Assembly (NCBI GenBank): GCA_963835735.1
Contig: CAWIGP010000005.1
Span: 124,001 to 188,000 of the forward strand
Reading direction: 5' to 3'
DNA length: 64,000 bases
Origin: DASQMT01 sp963835735
Lineage (GTDB): Bacteria; Actinomycetota; Thermoleophilia; Solirubrobacterales; Solirubrobacteraceae
Both the position numbers and the translations under genes were made by a program. The notes under the pieces were generated by a model. The model was not told the DNA's origin. It searched no databases and saw only the letters and a program-made list of their open reading frames with translations. Positions 22,760-31,541 of this stretch are shown piece after piece; position 1 is the stretch's first letter; every line of letters begins with the position of its first letter.

Positions 22760-23951
22760 CTGCTCGAGATCGGCGAGGCCTGGGAGCGGGTCGCGGCCTA
22801 CGTGGAGCCGCTTCCGCTCGAGCGCATTTCGCTGACCGAGGCCGCCGGCCGGATCGCCGCCGAGGACGCGCGCTCCGCGGTCGACCTGCCGCCGTTCGAC
22901 CGCTCTGCGATGGACGGCTACGCGGTGCGCGCGGCCGACACCGACCCGCCGCGGCCGCTCGCGCTGGCGGGCGCCGTAGCCGCCGGCGAGGTCGCGTCGA
23001 GCGCGCTGGAGCCCGGCGCCGCGTTCGGGATCACGACCGGCGGCGCGCTGCCCGACGGCGCCGACGCGATCCTGCGCGTGGAGGACGCGGAACTCGACGG
23101 CGACTCAGTGACGCCGGCGGGCCCGATCCCGCTCGGGCTGCATGTGCGCTACCGCGGCGAGGACGTGTCGCGCGGCGACGTGCTCGCCCCCGCCGGCTCC
23201 CCGCTCACCTTCCAGCGCGTGACCGCGCTCGCCTCCGCGGGCGTCGGGGAGGTCACGGTGCGCCGCCGCCCGCGCGTGCACGTGCTCGCGACGGGGACCG
23301 AGCTGCTCGAGCTCGGCGCGCCGCCGCAGCCGGGGCGGATCCACGAGTCCAACCGCCTGACGCTGCGGCTGCTCGCCGAGCGCGCGGGCGCCGAGGTCGT
23401 GTCGCACCCGGTCGTGCCCGACGATCCCGCCGCGACCCGTGCGGCGGTCGCCGCGGCGCTGGCCGGCGACGTGCTGCTGGTCTCCGGCGGCGTGTCGGTC
23501 GGCCTGCACGACCACGTCAAGCCCGCGCTCGAGGCGTGCGGCGTGCAGGAGGTCTTCTGGCGGGTACGGCTCAAGCCCGGCAAGCCGCTCTGGTTCGGCC
23601 GGCGCGACGCGACGCTGGTGTTCGGGCTGCCGGGCAACCCGCTCTCGGGCGTCGCCTGCTTCCTGCTGTTCGTCGGGCCGGCGCTGCGGCGGATGCAGGG
23701 CGAGACCGACGCCGACCCGGCGTGCGTGCGCGCGCGGCTGACCCTGCCGGCGCGCGCCGCCGACGGTCGCACGACGCTGCTCACCGCGCGCCTCGGGCAC
23801 GGCGCGGACGGCATGCTCGGAGGTGACCCCGACCGAGGGCCAGGGCTCCCACCTGACCGGCGCGCTGGGCGCCTCGGACGCCTTTGCGGTCATTCCGCAC
23901 GCGGGCGGGGAGCTGCCGGCCGGGGCTTTGGTGGACGCGCTATTGCTCTGA
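22760..23951 (+). CDS. moeA: Molybdopterin molybdenumtransferase MoeA, C-terminal frameshift
   Basis: The product matches MoeA along its length: LPPFDRSAMDGYAV near residue 50, the GAxxPxGADAI element, MoCF-binding LLVSGGVSVG(L)HD, and VFGLPGNPLSG near residue 290. The frame changes at 23,820: deleting one G gives MLEVTPTEGQGSHLTGALG and the true stop at 23,951 (about 397 residues). No ATG, GTG or TTG sits at the expected start; homology begins at a CTG (22,760) just after the moaA stop, so either a rare start or another base error hides it. MoeA inserts molybdate into adenylylated molybdopterin. Confidence 0.88.
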
Positions 23952-23996
23952 GCCGTACTGCCGGTACCGGCGTCAACGTCCGACGCCCGCCCCGCC

Positions 23997-24491
23997 CTAT
24001 CCAGGCTGCGGCAGCGCCGCGGCGGCGGCGGAGATCGGCGCGCAGGCCATGTCGTTGCCCTCCAGCACGCGGTCCCAGACGCGCACGAGCACCTCGGCCT
24101 CCTCGTCGCTGACGAAGTCCTGGAACAGGCGCTGGACGGCCTCCACGTAGACCGGGAAGCCGCGCTCGGCCGCCTCGCGGCCCTCGTCGGTCAGCACCGC
24201 GTAGGTCGCGCGGCGGTCGTCGGGCGGGATCTCGCGCCGGACGAGGCCCTCCTCCTCCGCCTTTGCCACGAGCCGGGTGGCCCCGCCGCGCGAGAGCAGC
24301 AGGGCGTCGGCGAGGTCGGACATGCGGCGGCGGCCGTCCTTCCAGTGCAGGTGCAGGAGCAGCTCGAGCCGGTTCAGCGACACGCCGGCCGTCGCCTCGA
24401 GCTCGGCCTCGAGGCGCTCGCCGATCCGCCACTCGACCACGAGCAGCCCGTAGAAGGCGGCGAAGCGGGGATCCTCGGCGTGCTCACCCAC
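23997..24491 (-). CDS. MarR-family transcriptional regulator
   Basis: A winged-helix regulator of about 164 residues. The recognition region is RRRMSDLADALLLSRGGATRLVAKAEEEGLVRREIPPDDRRATYAVLTDEG in outline, with the DDRR wing of MarR proteins. GTG 24491 is a plausible start just before HAEDPRFAAFYGLLVVEWRIGE; an ATG at 24566 would add 25 residues that look untranslated. It is divergent from the MMPL exporter at 24649, and a palindrome overlaps that gene's promoter, so it probably represses the exporter and responds to a ligand. Its ligand is unknown. Confidence 0.85.
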   Translation of the reverse strand: MGEHAEDPRFAAFYGLLVVEWRIGERLEAELEATAGVSLNRLELLLHLHWKDGRRRMSDLADALLLSRGGATRLVAKAEEEGLVRREIPPDDRRATYAVLTDEGREAAERGFPVYVEAVQRLFQDFVSDEEAEVLVRVWDRVLEGNDMACAPISAAAAALPQPG

Positions 24492-24554
24492 GGCGGGAAC
24501 GAGTGTATGACGGAGACAGGACGATTGCCATTGTGAAGATTGCGTTCGGAACGC

Positions 24555-24584
24555 TTGACAAAGCAATCCTAACCAGGCTAGGGT
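24555..24584 (+). promoter_or_regulatory. Promoter of the MMPL exporter
   Basis: TTGACA at 24555-24560 and TAGGGT at 24579-24584 are separated by 18 bases, a strong -35 and an acceptable -10 for a housekeeping sigma factor. The gene starts at 24649 with GGAGG (24636-24640) eight bases before the GTG. The spacer and -10 are covered by a palindrome (24563-24587). Confidence 0.6.
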
Positions 24585-24587
24585 TGC
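24563..24587. promoter_or_regulatory. Imperfect 25-bp palindrome, likely MarR operator
   Basis: The left half gcaatcctaacc and right half ggctagggttgc around a central A pair at 10 of 12 positions. Size and symmetry fit a MarR dimer site. It lies in the spacer and -10 box of the exporter promoter, between the divergent regulator and the exporter, so binding would block transcription of the exporter. Confidence 0.55.
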
Positions 24588-24648
24588 CGCGTCAACCGTT
24601 ACGGTCGCAACACTGAGCGGCCGCCTCTAATCCCCGGAGGTCCTCGAC

Positions 24649-26809
24649 GTGTCTCCCGCCCCTCCCCTGCCTCGCGGCCGGCTCGGCCGGCTGGCCGATT
24701 TCGCGTTCCGGCGCCGCCGCACGGTGGTCGCCGCGTGGGTCGTCGCGCTGATCGCCGCGTTCGGCGCGGCCGGGCTCGCCGGCGACTGGTCGGCCGACTA
24801 CTCGACGCCCGGCTCGGAGTCGCGCGCCGCCGCCGATCTGCTGCAGGAGCGCTTCCCGCAGAACAGCCCCGACACCGTCGACGTCGTCTGGCAGGCGCGC
24901 GACGGCGCCGATTCGGCGGCGGTGCGCGAGCGGATCGACGGGCTGACCGCGGGCGCGTCCGGCCTTGAGGGCATCGGTCGCGCGGCACCGGCCGCCGACG
25001 CGGACGTCTCGCGCGACGGCACGATCGGCGTGCTGCGGATCCCGCTCACCGAGCTCCCGGGCGCGATCCCGCAGAGCACCGGGCGAGCGGCTGATCGACC
25101 TCGCCGAGCGCACGGACGGCGAAGGGCTGCGCGTCGAGCTCGGCGGCCAGCTGATCGCGAACGCGCAGGAGGGCGAGATCTCCTCGGAGATGGTCGGCCT
25201 GGCGATCGCCGCGCTCGTGCTGCTGTTGACGTTCGGATCGATCGTGGCCGCCGGGCTGCCGCTCGCGACCGCGCTGTTCGGTCTCGGCGTGTCGAGCGCG
25301 CTGATCGGCCTGCTGGCCGGCGTGATGGACGTACCGGACTGGGCGCCGGCGCTCGCGTCGATGCTCGGCATCGGCGTCGGGATCGACTACGCGCTGCTGA
25401 TCGTCACCCGCTACCGGTCGGCGCTCGCGACCGGGCTCGCGCCGCGCGACGCGGTCGCCGAATCGGTCACGACCGCCGGGCGCTCCGTCCTGATCGCCGG
25501 CACGACGGTGGTGATCTCGCTGCTCGGGCTGCTGCTCATGGGCCTGCCCTACCTGTACGGCGCGGCGGTGGCGACGATCATCTCGGTGCTGATCGTGATG
25601 GCGGCGTCGGTGACGCTCGTGCCCGCGCTGATGGGGATGGCCGGCCGCCGGATCGACCGCTTCCACATCCCGGGCACGAACCGCACCGTCGACGATCCGT
25701 CCCGCTCGCCGGCGGCGCGCTGGGCCGGCGCGGTGCAGCGCCGCCCGCTGGTCGCGGCGGTGGCCGGCGTGATCGTGCTGCTCGTGCTCGCCTCGCCGTT
25801 CACCGGCATGCGGCTCGGCTTCCCCGACCGCGGCAACGACGCCGCGGACACCACCACACGGCAGGCGTACGACCTCGTCTCGCAGGGCTTCGGGCCCGGG
25901 GCGAACGGGCCGCTGCTGCTCGCCGCGGAGACGCCCGCACAGGGCGAGCGCGACGCGATGACGCGGCTCGCCGGCGAGCTGCGCGACGATCCCGGCGTCG
26001 CCGCGGTCGCCGAGCCGGTCGCCAGCGACGGACGGCGGCGCGATGATGCTGAGCGTGATCCCGCGGACGTCGCCGCAGGACTCGGCGACGGAGGACCTCG
26101 ATCAACCACCTGCGCGACGACGTCCTGCCCCGGGCGGGCGCCGACGTGCAGCTGGGTGGCGCCACCGCCGCGTTCATGGACCAGAGCGAGGCGACCGCCG
26201 AGCGGCTGCCGCTGTTCATCGGCGGCGTGATCGCCCTGTCGTTCCTGCTGCTGCTCGTGAGCTTCCGGTCGCTCGTCGTGTCGGTCAAGGCGGCGGTGAT
26301 GACGCTGCTCTCGATCGGCGCCGCCTACGGCATGGTCGCGTTCCTGGCCGAGGGCGGCTGGGCCGGCCAGCTGATCGGGATCGACACCGAGACGCCGGTG
26401 CCGCCGTTCATCCCGGTGATCATGTTCGCGGTGCTGTTCGGGCTCTCGATGGACTACGAGGTGTTCCTGCTCTCGCGCGTGCGCGAGGAGTACCTCGCCC
26501 GCCGGGACACGTCGGGCGCGGTGACCGCGGGCCTGACCCGGACCGCGCGGGTGATCACCGCCGCGGCGCTGATCATGGTGGCCGTGTTCGGGGCGTTCGC
26601 GCTCAGCTCGGACGTGTCGCTGAAGCTGATCGGGGTCGGACTCGCCACCGCCGTGCTCGATCGACGCGACGATCGTGCGGATGGTGCTGGTGCCGGCCGT
26701 GATGCAGCTGCTGGGCGATCGCAGCTGGTGGCTGCCGCGCTGGCTGGACCGGGTGATCCCGGAGGCCGCGCTCGAAGGCCCGGCCCCCGCACCCGCACCC
26801 GCCGCCTAA
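24649..26809 (+). CDS. MMPL-family (RND-like) exporter, four frameshifts
   Basis: The joined product is about 718 residues with the two-fold MMPL plan: an N-terminal helix, a soluble domain, TM2-6, a second soluble domain and TM8-12. Hallmarks are GIGVGIDYALLIVTRYR and FGLSMDYEVFLLSRVREEY, the proton-relay Asp-Tyr pairs in each half. The frame changes at about 25,080, 26,035, 26,097 and 26,660; each is explained by one extra base, and the protein is otherwise complete to PAPAPAPAA and TAA 26,809. It probably exports lipids or drugs under MarR control. The first helix region and GTG 24649 with its GGAGG are well placed. Confidence 0.85.
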
Positions 26810-26827
26810 AGAGGGACAGTCCCGCTT
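26809..26827. repeat. Short palindrome (aagagggac-a-gtcccgctt), REP-like or bidirectional terminator
   Basis: Nine-base arms with one mismatch surround a single A, exactly in the 17-base gap between the convergent stops of the MMPL exporter (TAA 26807-26809) and the DapB-like gene (26827-26829). The core gggacagtccc resembles short palindromic repeats that I associate with REP/RAYT families in other bacteria. It could also act as a transcription terminator for both genes, although there is no T-run. Confidence 0.5.
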
Positions 26828-27601
26828 CAGGTTCCGAGCAGGAGCTGGTCGAGCCCGCGCGTGAGGCCGACACGGTCGGTCACCGCGCGGGCCGCCAGCA
26901 GCGTGCCCGCCACGTACGGCGCCGGCGTGCTGCCGGCGTCGTGCCGGATCGAGAGCCGCTCGTCCCGCAGGCCGAACAGCACCTCGGTCGAGACCACGAA
27001 GCTCGGGAGGCGGATGGAGTGGACCTGGCCGCCGCCGACGCTCGCGCCGCGCGCCTCGACCGGCCCCGCGATCTCGTCGAGCTCGCGGCCGAGCTCGGAC
27101 GGCCGGATCGCGCCGAGGCGCTCGGCCAGCTCGCGCGCCGTTCCGCTCGGCACGTCGGCCTTGGTCGCGCTCGCGTAGTCGATCACCTCCCAGTGCGGGA
27201 GGTACGGGGCGACGAGCAGCGCGGCGGCCTGGGCCATCGCGGCGGTGACCGAGAAGTTGCCGGCGGCGACCACGCCGATGCCGCGCTCGCGGGCGGCGGC
27301 GTCGATCTCCTCGAAGTCCGCGGCGGTCAGCCCGGACGTCCCGATCACGACCGCGACGCCGCGGCCGATCGCGGTCAGCGCGTTGTCCTTGACGGCTTCG
27401 TGCGACGTGTAGTCGATCAGCACGTCGACGCCCTCGAGCGCCTCGGCGACGCGTCGCGTAGATCGGCGCGCCGCCGGCCTCGCCGCCGGCGGCGGAGCGG
27501 GCGACCCCGGAGCGCAGCTCCAGGTCGTCCGCCGTGAGCACGCCGTCGACCAGCGCGCGGCCGGTCCAGCCGGTCGCGCCGGCGATGCAGATGCGGATCA
27601 T
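26827..27601 (-). CDS. DapB-like reductase (divergent), one frameshift
   Basis: The joined product is about 258 residues. ATG 27601 opens IRICIAGATGWTGRAL, an NAD(P)-binding GxxGxxG. The frame changes near 27,450 and continues LIDYTSHEAV, GTSGL and AGNFSV, as in dihydrodipicolinate reductases. The substrate-binding KADVPSGTA loop is kept, but the catalytic His-His of true DapB (AHH before xxK.DxPSGTA) is replaced by YAS, so it is probably a paralogue with another reaction. It overlaps coxG by ATGA as the last gene of the cox-like operon. A role in maturation or metabolism of that enzyme's substrate is inferred from position only. Confidence 0.7.
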
Positions 27602-28196
27602 CCGCGCCCGAACAGCTTGCGGATCCGCTCCCACAGGACCGAGAAGAAGAGCGAGATGCCCTTGACCGGTGGCGCCTGAGCGGGCGGCGGGGCGATGACA
27701 CCTCGGCCGGGCTCTTGCCGCTGACCTCCGCCGGCGACTTGCCCTCCGTCGCGGCGAGCCGCTGCTGCAGGCAGGCGGCGAAGTCGCGCAGCAGGCGGTT
27801 GCCGATGTCCTTGATCATCCCGCCGCGCCCGAACGACGCGAGCCGGCCGGTGATCGTGTAGTCCGTCACCGCTTCGACGCGCGTGCCGCCGCTCTCCGTC
27901 TCGTGCAGCGTGTTGACGATCGTCGCGCTCGCGCCGCCCTGGCCGCGCTTGTCGCTGCCGCGCGCGGCCAGCGTCGCGGTGTGGGTCGCTGCGTCGGCAG
28001 ACTCGATCTTGATCGTGCCGCGGTAGGCGGCGGTCGTCGGGCCGAGCTTGACCTGGAACTCACCCTGATACGTGCCGTCGTCGTGGCCGGTGATCGTCGC
28101 GCCCGGCAGGCACGGCGCGACCTTCTCGACGTCGATCAGCGCCGTCCACACCTGCTCGATCGGGGCGTCCACCTCGAACGACTGCTCGAGCTTCAT
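27598..28196 (-). CDS. coxG: CoxG-like SRPBCC protein (CO dehydrogenase accessory), one frameshift
   Basis: ATG 28196 opens MKLEQSFEVDAPIEQVWTAL, the START/SRPBCC fold typical of CoxG. VAPCLPGATI, GEFQVKLGP and GRGGMIKDIGNRLL are family segments. After about residue 165 (repeat of GKSPAEVS) the frame changes near 27,690 to PPVKGISLFFSVLWERIRKLFG and stops at 27,598, overlapping the DapB-like start. CoxG is thought to anchor or recruit the CO dehydrogenase to the membrane; the C-terminal amphipathic helix would fit that. Confidence 0.85.
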
Positions 28197-28732
28197 CGCC
28201 GCACCACCTCCAGGTCCGCTTGCGTGTCGATGTCGCGCGGGTCGGCGAGGTCGCCGCACTCGACCTCGGTCATCGCGACGCCGCGGAAGCCGCGCGTCGC
28301 CGTGCAGCTCGCCGGCGCGGGCGAGCAGCGCGCGGCGGAGGACGACTGGATGGCCGGGCGCGCCGCCGTAGGTCGCCCGCGCCGCGTCGCCGGGCGCGGC
28401 TCGCACGCGCGCGACGACCTCCGGCGTGATGAACGGCTGGTCGGCGAGCACGACCACGACCTCGTCGGCGTCGCGCAGCGCCGCCAGCCCGCGGCGCAGC
28501 GACGCTCCCATGCCCTCGGCCCAGTCCTCGCAGACGACGATCTCGGCGCCGCCCAGGTCGGCGCCGGCGCGGATCTCCTCCGCCCGCGCGCCCAGCACGA
28601 CGACCACGCGGTCCAGGCCGGCGAGCGCGGCGAGCGCATGCTCGACAGCGGGCGGCCGGCGACGCTCGCGAGCTGCTTGGGCCCGCCGAAGCGCCGCCCC
28701 TCGCCGGCCGCGAGCACGAGCCCCGCGGTCAT
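28193..28732 (-). CDS. Molybdenum cofactor nucleotidyltransferase (MocA/CoxI-like), two frameshifts
   Basis: Starts ATG 28732 with TAGLVLAAGEGRRFGGPKQL, the MobA/MocA nucleotide-binding signature (LAAGxxxRxGxxK). The frame changes near 28,635, then reads VVVVLGARAEEI, CEDWAEGMGASLRRGL (the GMGxSL element) and VVVLADQPFI (LxDQPxI). It changes back near 28,290 to end ADPRDIDTQADLEVVRR. The product of about 179 residues would attach CMP to molybdopterin, as required by xanthine-dehydrogenase-family enzymes. ATGA overlaps on both sides place it between coxE and coxG. Confidence 0.8.
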   Translation of the reverse strand: MTAGLVLAAGEGRRFGGPKQLASVAGRPLSSMRSPRSPAWTAWSSCWARGRRRSAPAPTWAAPRSSSARTGPRAWERRCAAGWRRCATPTRSWSCSPTSRSSRRRSSRACEPRPATRRGRPTAARPAIQSSSAARCSPAPASCTATRGFRGVAMTEVECGDLADPRDIDTQADLEVVRR

Positions 28733-29819
28733 GCGAGCTCTCCCTCCATCAGTTCCGCCAGCTGCTCCAAGGACGCGATCGTATTGCCCGGCAGCAGCCG
28801 GTCGAGGTGCGGCATCGCGGCGCGCATTCCCCGCGTGAGGGGCTCGAAGCGGGGATCGGCGGCGAGCGGGTTGAGCCACACGAGCCGGTGCGCGGTGCGG
28901 CGCAGGCGGCCGAGCTCGGCGGCCAGCACGTCGGGGTCGCCGCGATCCCAGCCGTCGGACAGCAGCACGACGAACGCGCCGCGCCCGATCCGGCGGCCGT
29001 GCTCGCGGTTGAGCGTCGCGAGCGACGCGCCGATGCGCGTGCCGCCGGACCAGTCGGTGACGCGCTCGGCGGCGCGGTGCAGCGCGAGGTCGGGGTCGCG
29101 GCCGGCGAGCTCGAGCGTGAGCCGGGTCAGCTGCGTGCCGAACGCGAACGCCTCGACACGCGCGCGGGCGGCGACGCTCGCCTGCACGTACTGCAGCAGC
29201 ATCCGCGCGTACGGGGCCATCGAGCCCGAGACGTCGAGGATCAGGACGAGGCGGCGCGGGCGCCGCGTCGGCGTGCGCCAGCGCCGCTCGAGCAGCTCGC
29301 CGCCCTGGCGCAGCGACGCGCGCGCGGTGGCGCGCAGGTCGGGGAGGTGGCCGCGGTGGCGGGCCGGACGGGTGCGGCGGCTCAGGCGCGTAGGCCCGCG
29401 CAGCGCGAGCCGGGCGAGCAGCCGGCGGGCGGCGGCGCGCTCGGCGTCGGTGTACTCGGCGAAGTCCATTGCCCGCAGCAGCTCCTGCTCGCTCCAGGCG
29501 GCCGGGCACGGCCTCGACGTCGACGGCCGCAGTCCGCTGCCGCTCCGAGGGGAGCGCGACCCGCGGCAGCGCCTCGCGCTCGATCTCGCCGAGCAGATCC
29601 TCAGCGCGCGTGTCCTGCTGCCGCGCCGAACACCGCGGCGAACGCGAGCGCGAACGGCTCGTGGTCGGAGCGCGAGGAGCACAGCGTCGCGCGCAGCGCG
29701 TAGAACGCCTGCTCGCGCGAGCCGGCGTCGACCGCCGCGAGCGCCCGGTGGGCGGCGAGCAGCTCGCCGACGCCGACGCGCACGCCGCGCCGCCGCAACT
29801 GGCGGGTCAGATCTTGCAA
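28729..29819 (-). CDS. coxE: CoxE-like VWA-domain protein, frameshifts in N-terminal half
   Basis: The N-terminal part (LTRQLRRRGVRVGVGELLAAHRAL and SREQAFYALRATLCSSRSDHEPF in outline) matches CoxE. The frame changes near 29,620 and again near 29,490. From about 29,470 it reads through a C-terminal von Willebrand A domain with the MIDAS motif DVSGSM, a GGTRIG element and LLSDGWDRGDP. CoxD (AAA+) and CoxE (VWA) together mature the molybdenum site. The start appears to be TTG 29819, inside an inverted-repeat element, so the original start may have been altered by its insertion. The stop overlaps mocA (ATGA). Confidence 0.8.
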
Positions 29820-29865
29820 TCGAGCAATGACGGAATCCGGAGTGGTGGATTGCAAGATCTGACCC
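29804..29865. repeat. 62-bp inverted-repeat element with 17-bp perfect arms
   Basis: Arms gggtcagatcttgcaat (29804-29820) and attgcaagatctgaccc (29849-29865) are exact reverse complements around a 28-base spacer. It lies between coxD and coxE and provides the TTG start of coxE. The arm sequence resembles a dispersed palindromic repeat (GGGGTCAGATCTTGCA type) that I remember from REP/RAYT-bearing genomes. Its AT-richer base use differs from the flanking genes. No transposase is nearby, so it would be non-autonomous. Confidence 0.75.
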
Positions 29866-29869
29866 CGGG

Positions 29870-30710
29870 TCAGGCGCCCTCGAGCACGCCGGTCGCGCGC
29901 ACCCGCTCGATGTCCTCGCGCACCTTCAGCGCCACGCCCAGCGTCTCCGCGAGATCCTCGTCCGGGCCCAGCGCGAGCAGCGCCCGCGCCCAGATGATCG
30001 TCTCCCCCACGCCCGGGCACCTTGTAGAGCTCCTCGCCGCGCAGCCGCGCGACGGCATCGCACACGCGCGCGACGATCGCGTCCGGCACGCCGGGCAGCC
30101 GCGCGCGCACGATCTCTGCCTCGCGTTCGCGCGACGGGTAGTCGATCCAGTGGTACAGGCAGCGGCGCTTGACCGCGTCGTGCAGCTCGCGCGTCCGGTT
30201 CGACGTCAGCACGACCAGCGGGCGGCGGCGCGCCGCGATCGTGCCCAGCTCGGGGATCGTGACCGCGAAGTCGGCCAGGAACTCGAGCAGGAAGGCCTCG
30301 AACTCGTCGTCGGCGCGGTCGACCTCGTCGATCAGCAGCACGACGTCCTCCTCGGCCTCCAGCGCCTCGAGCAGCGGCCGGCGCAGCAGGAACTCGCGCC
30401 CGAACAGCTCGCGCGACGCAGCGCCGGCCTCGGCGGCGCGGATCGCCAGCAGCTGGCGCTGGTAATCCCAGTCGTAGACCGCGTGGTGCAGGTCGATGCC
30501 CTCGTGGCACTGGAGCCGGATCAGCCGCGCTCCGGTCGCCGCCGCCAGCGCCCGCCCGACCTCGGTCTTGCCGACGCCGGCCTCGCCCTCGAGCAGCAGC
30601 GGCTGCTCGAGCGCGACGGCCAGGAACACTGCGGTGGCCAGGCCCCGGTCGGGGAGATAGCCCTCCCCGACCAGCGCCCGCTCGACGTCCTCGACCGCCG
30701 CGAGCGTCAC
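29870..30710 (-). CDS. coxD: MoxR/CoxD-like AAA+ ATPase, one frameshift, joined in frame to coxM
   Basis: About 280 residues beginning near GTG 30710 (TLAAVEDVERALVGEGYLPDRGLA). Walker A is GEAGVGKTEV, Walker B is VLLIDEVDRADDEFEAFLLEFL, and sensor 1 is VVLTSNRTRELHDAVKRRC. The frame changes near 30,010 and continues VGETIIWARALLALG to VLEGA and the stop at 29,870. There is no stop codon between it and the upstream coxM frame, so as written the two are one polypeptide. It is an ATPase chaperone for assembling the molybdenum-copper or molybdenum-oxo site, acting with CoxE. Confidence 0.85.
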
Positions 30711-31541
30711 GCCGGCCGCGACGGCCTCCTCCAGCGCCCGCCGGCACAGCACGCGCGCCAGATTGCGCTTGTAGTCCGCCGAGGCGTTGAAGTCCTCCGG
30801 CGGGTTGGTGCCCTCGGCTGCCTGCGCGGCCGCGGCGGCGATCGCCGCGGACTCGAGGCTGCCGCCCCGCAACGCGCTCTCCACCGCGGTGGCGCGCAGC
30901 GGCACGTTGGCCATGTTGGTCAGCCCGACGCGGACGTCCTCGCACGAGCCGTCGGGCGCCTTGCGCACCGCGGCGCAGACGGCGACCATCGCCCAGTCCT
31001 CGCGGCGGCGGTTGAACTTCGCGAAGCCGGCGCCCCAGCCGTCGCCGGCAGGGAGCCGCACCTCGGTGATGATCTCGTCGTCGGCCACGGCGGTCGTGAG
31101 GTAGTCCTGGAACAGCTCGCCCGCCGCGATCTCGCGCTGGTTGGTGCGCACCGAGCCCTCCAGCGCCAACAGCACGGCCGGCAGGTCGGAGGCCGGGTCG
31201 CCGTGCGCGAGCGTCCCGCCGATCGTGCCGCGGTTGCGCACCTGCTGGTCGGCGATCGACGCGGCCGCCTTCGACGCGAGCCCGAGGCCCGCGGTGGCCA
31301 CGTCGTGGTGGCGCGTCATCGCGCCGATCCGCAACGTGCCGTTCTCGCGCGTGACCCCCGTGAGGCCGGGCACGCGGCGGAGGTCGACCAGCAGCGTGGG
31401 CGCCGCCAGCCGCAGCTTCATCAGCGGGATCAGCGAATGCCCTCCGGCGAGCAGCTTGGCGTCCTCGCCTCCCTCGCGCAGCGCCGCCAGCGCGGCATCC
31501 AGCGATTCCGGCGCGGCGTAGTCGAACTCGGCCGGGATCAT
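30711..31541 (-). CDS. coxM: Molybdenum hydroxylase FAD-binding subunit (CoxM-like)
   Basis: About 277 residues from ATG 31541, which overlaps the coxL stop (ATGA). FAD-binding signatures are present: LLAGGHSLIPLMKLRL, IGAMTRHHDVA and NRGTIGGTLAHGDPASDLP. The CO-deh-flav C-terminal domain ends YKRNLARVLCRRALEEA. It transfers electrons from the small 2Fe-2S subunit to the acceptor. No stop follows: the frame runs straight into the CoxD-like ATPase at about 30,710. Either a real fusion or a lost base near a GTGA overlap would explain this. Confidence 0.88.
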
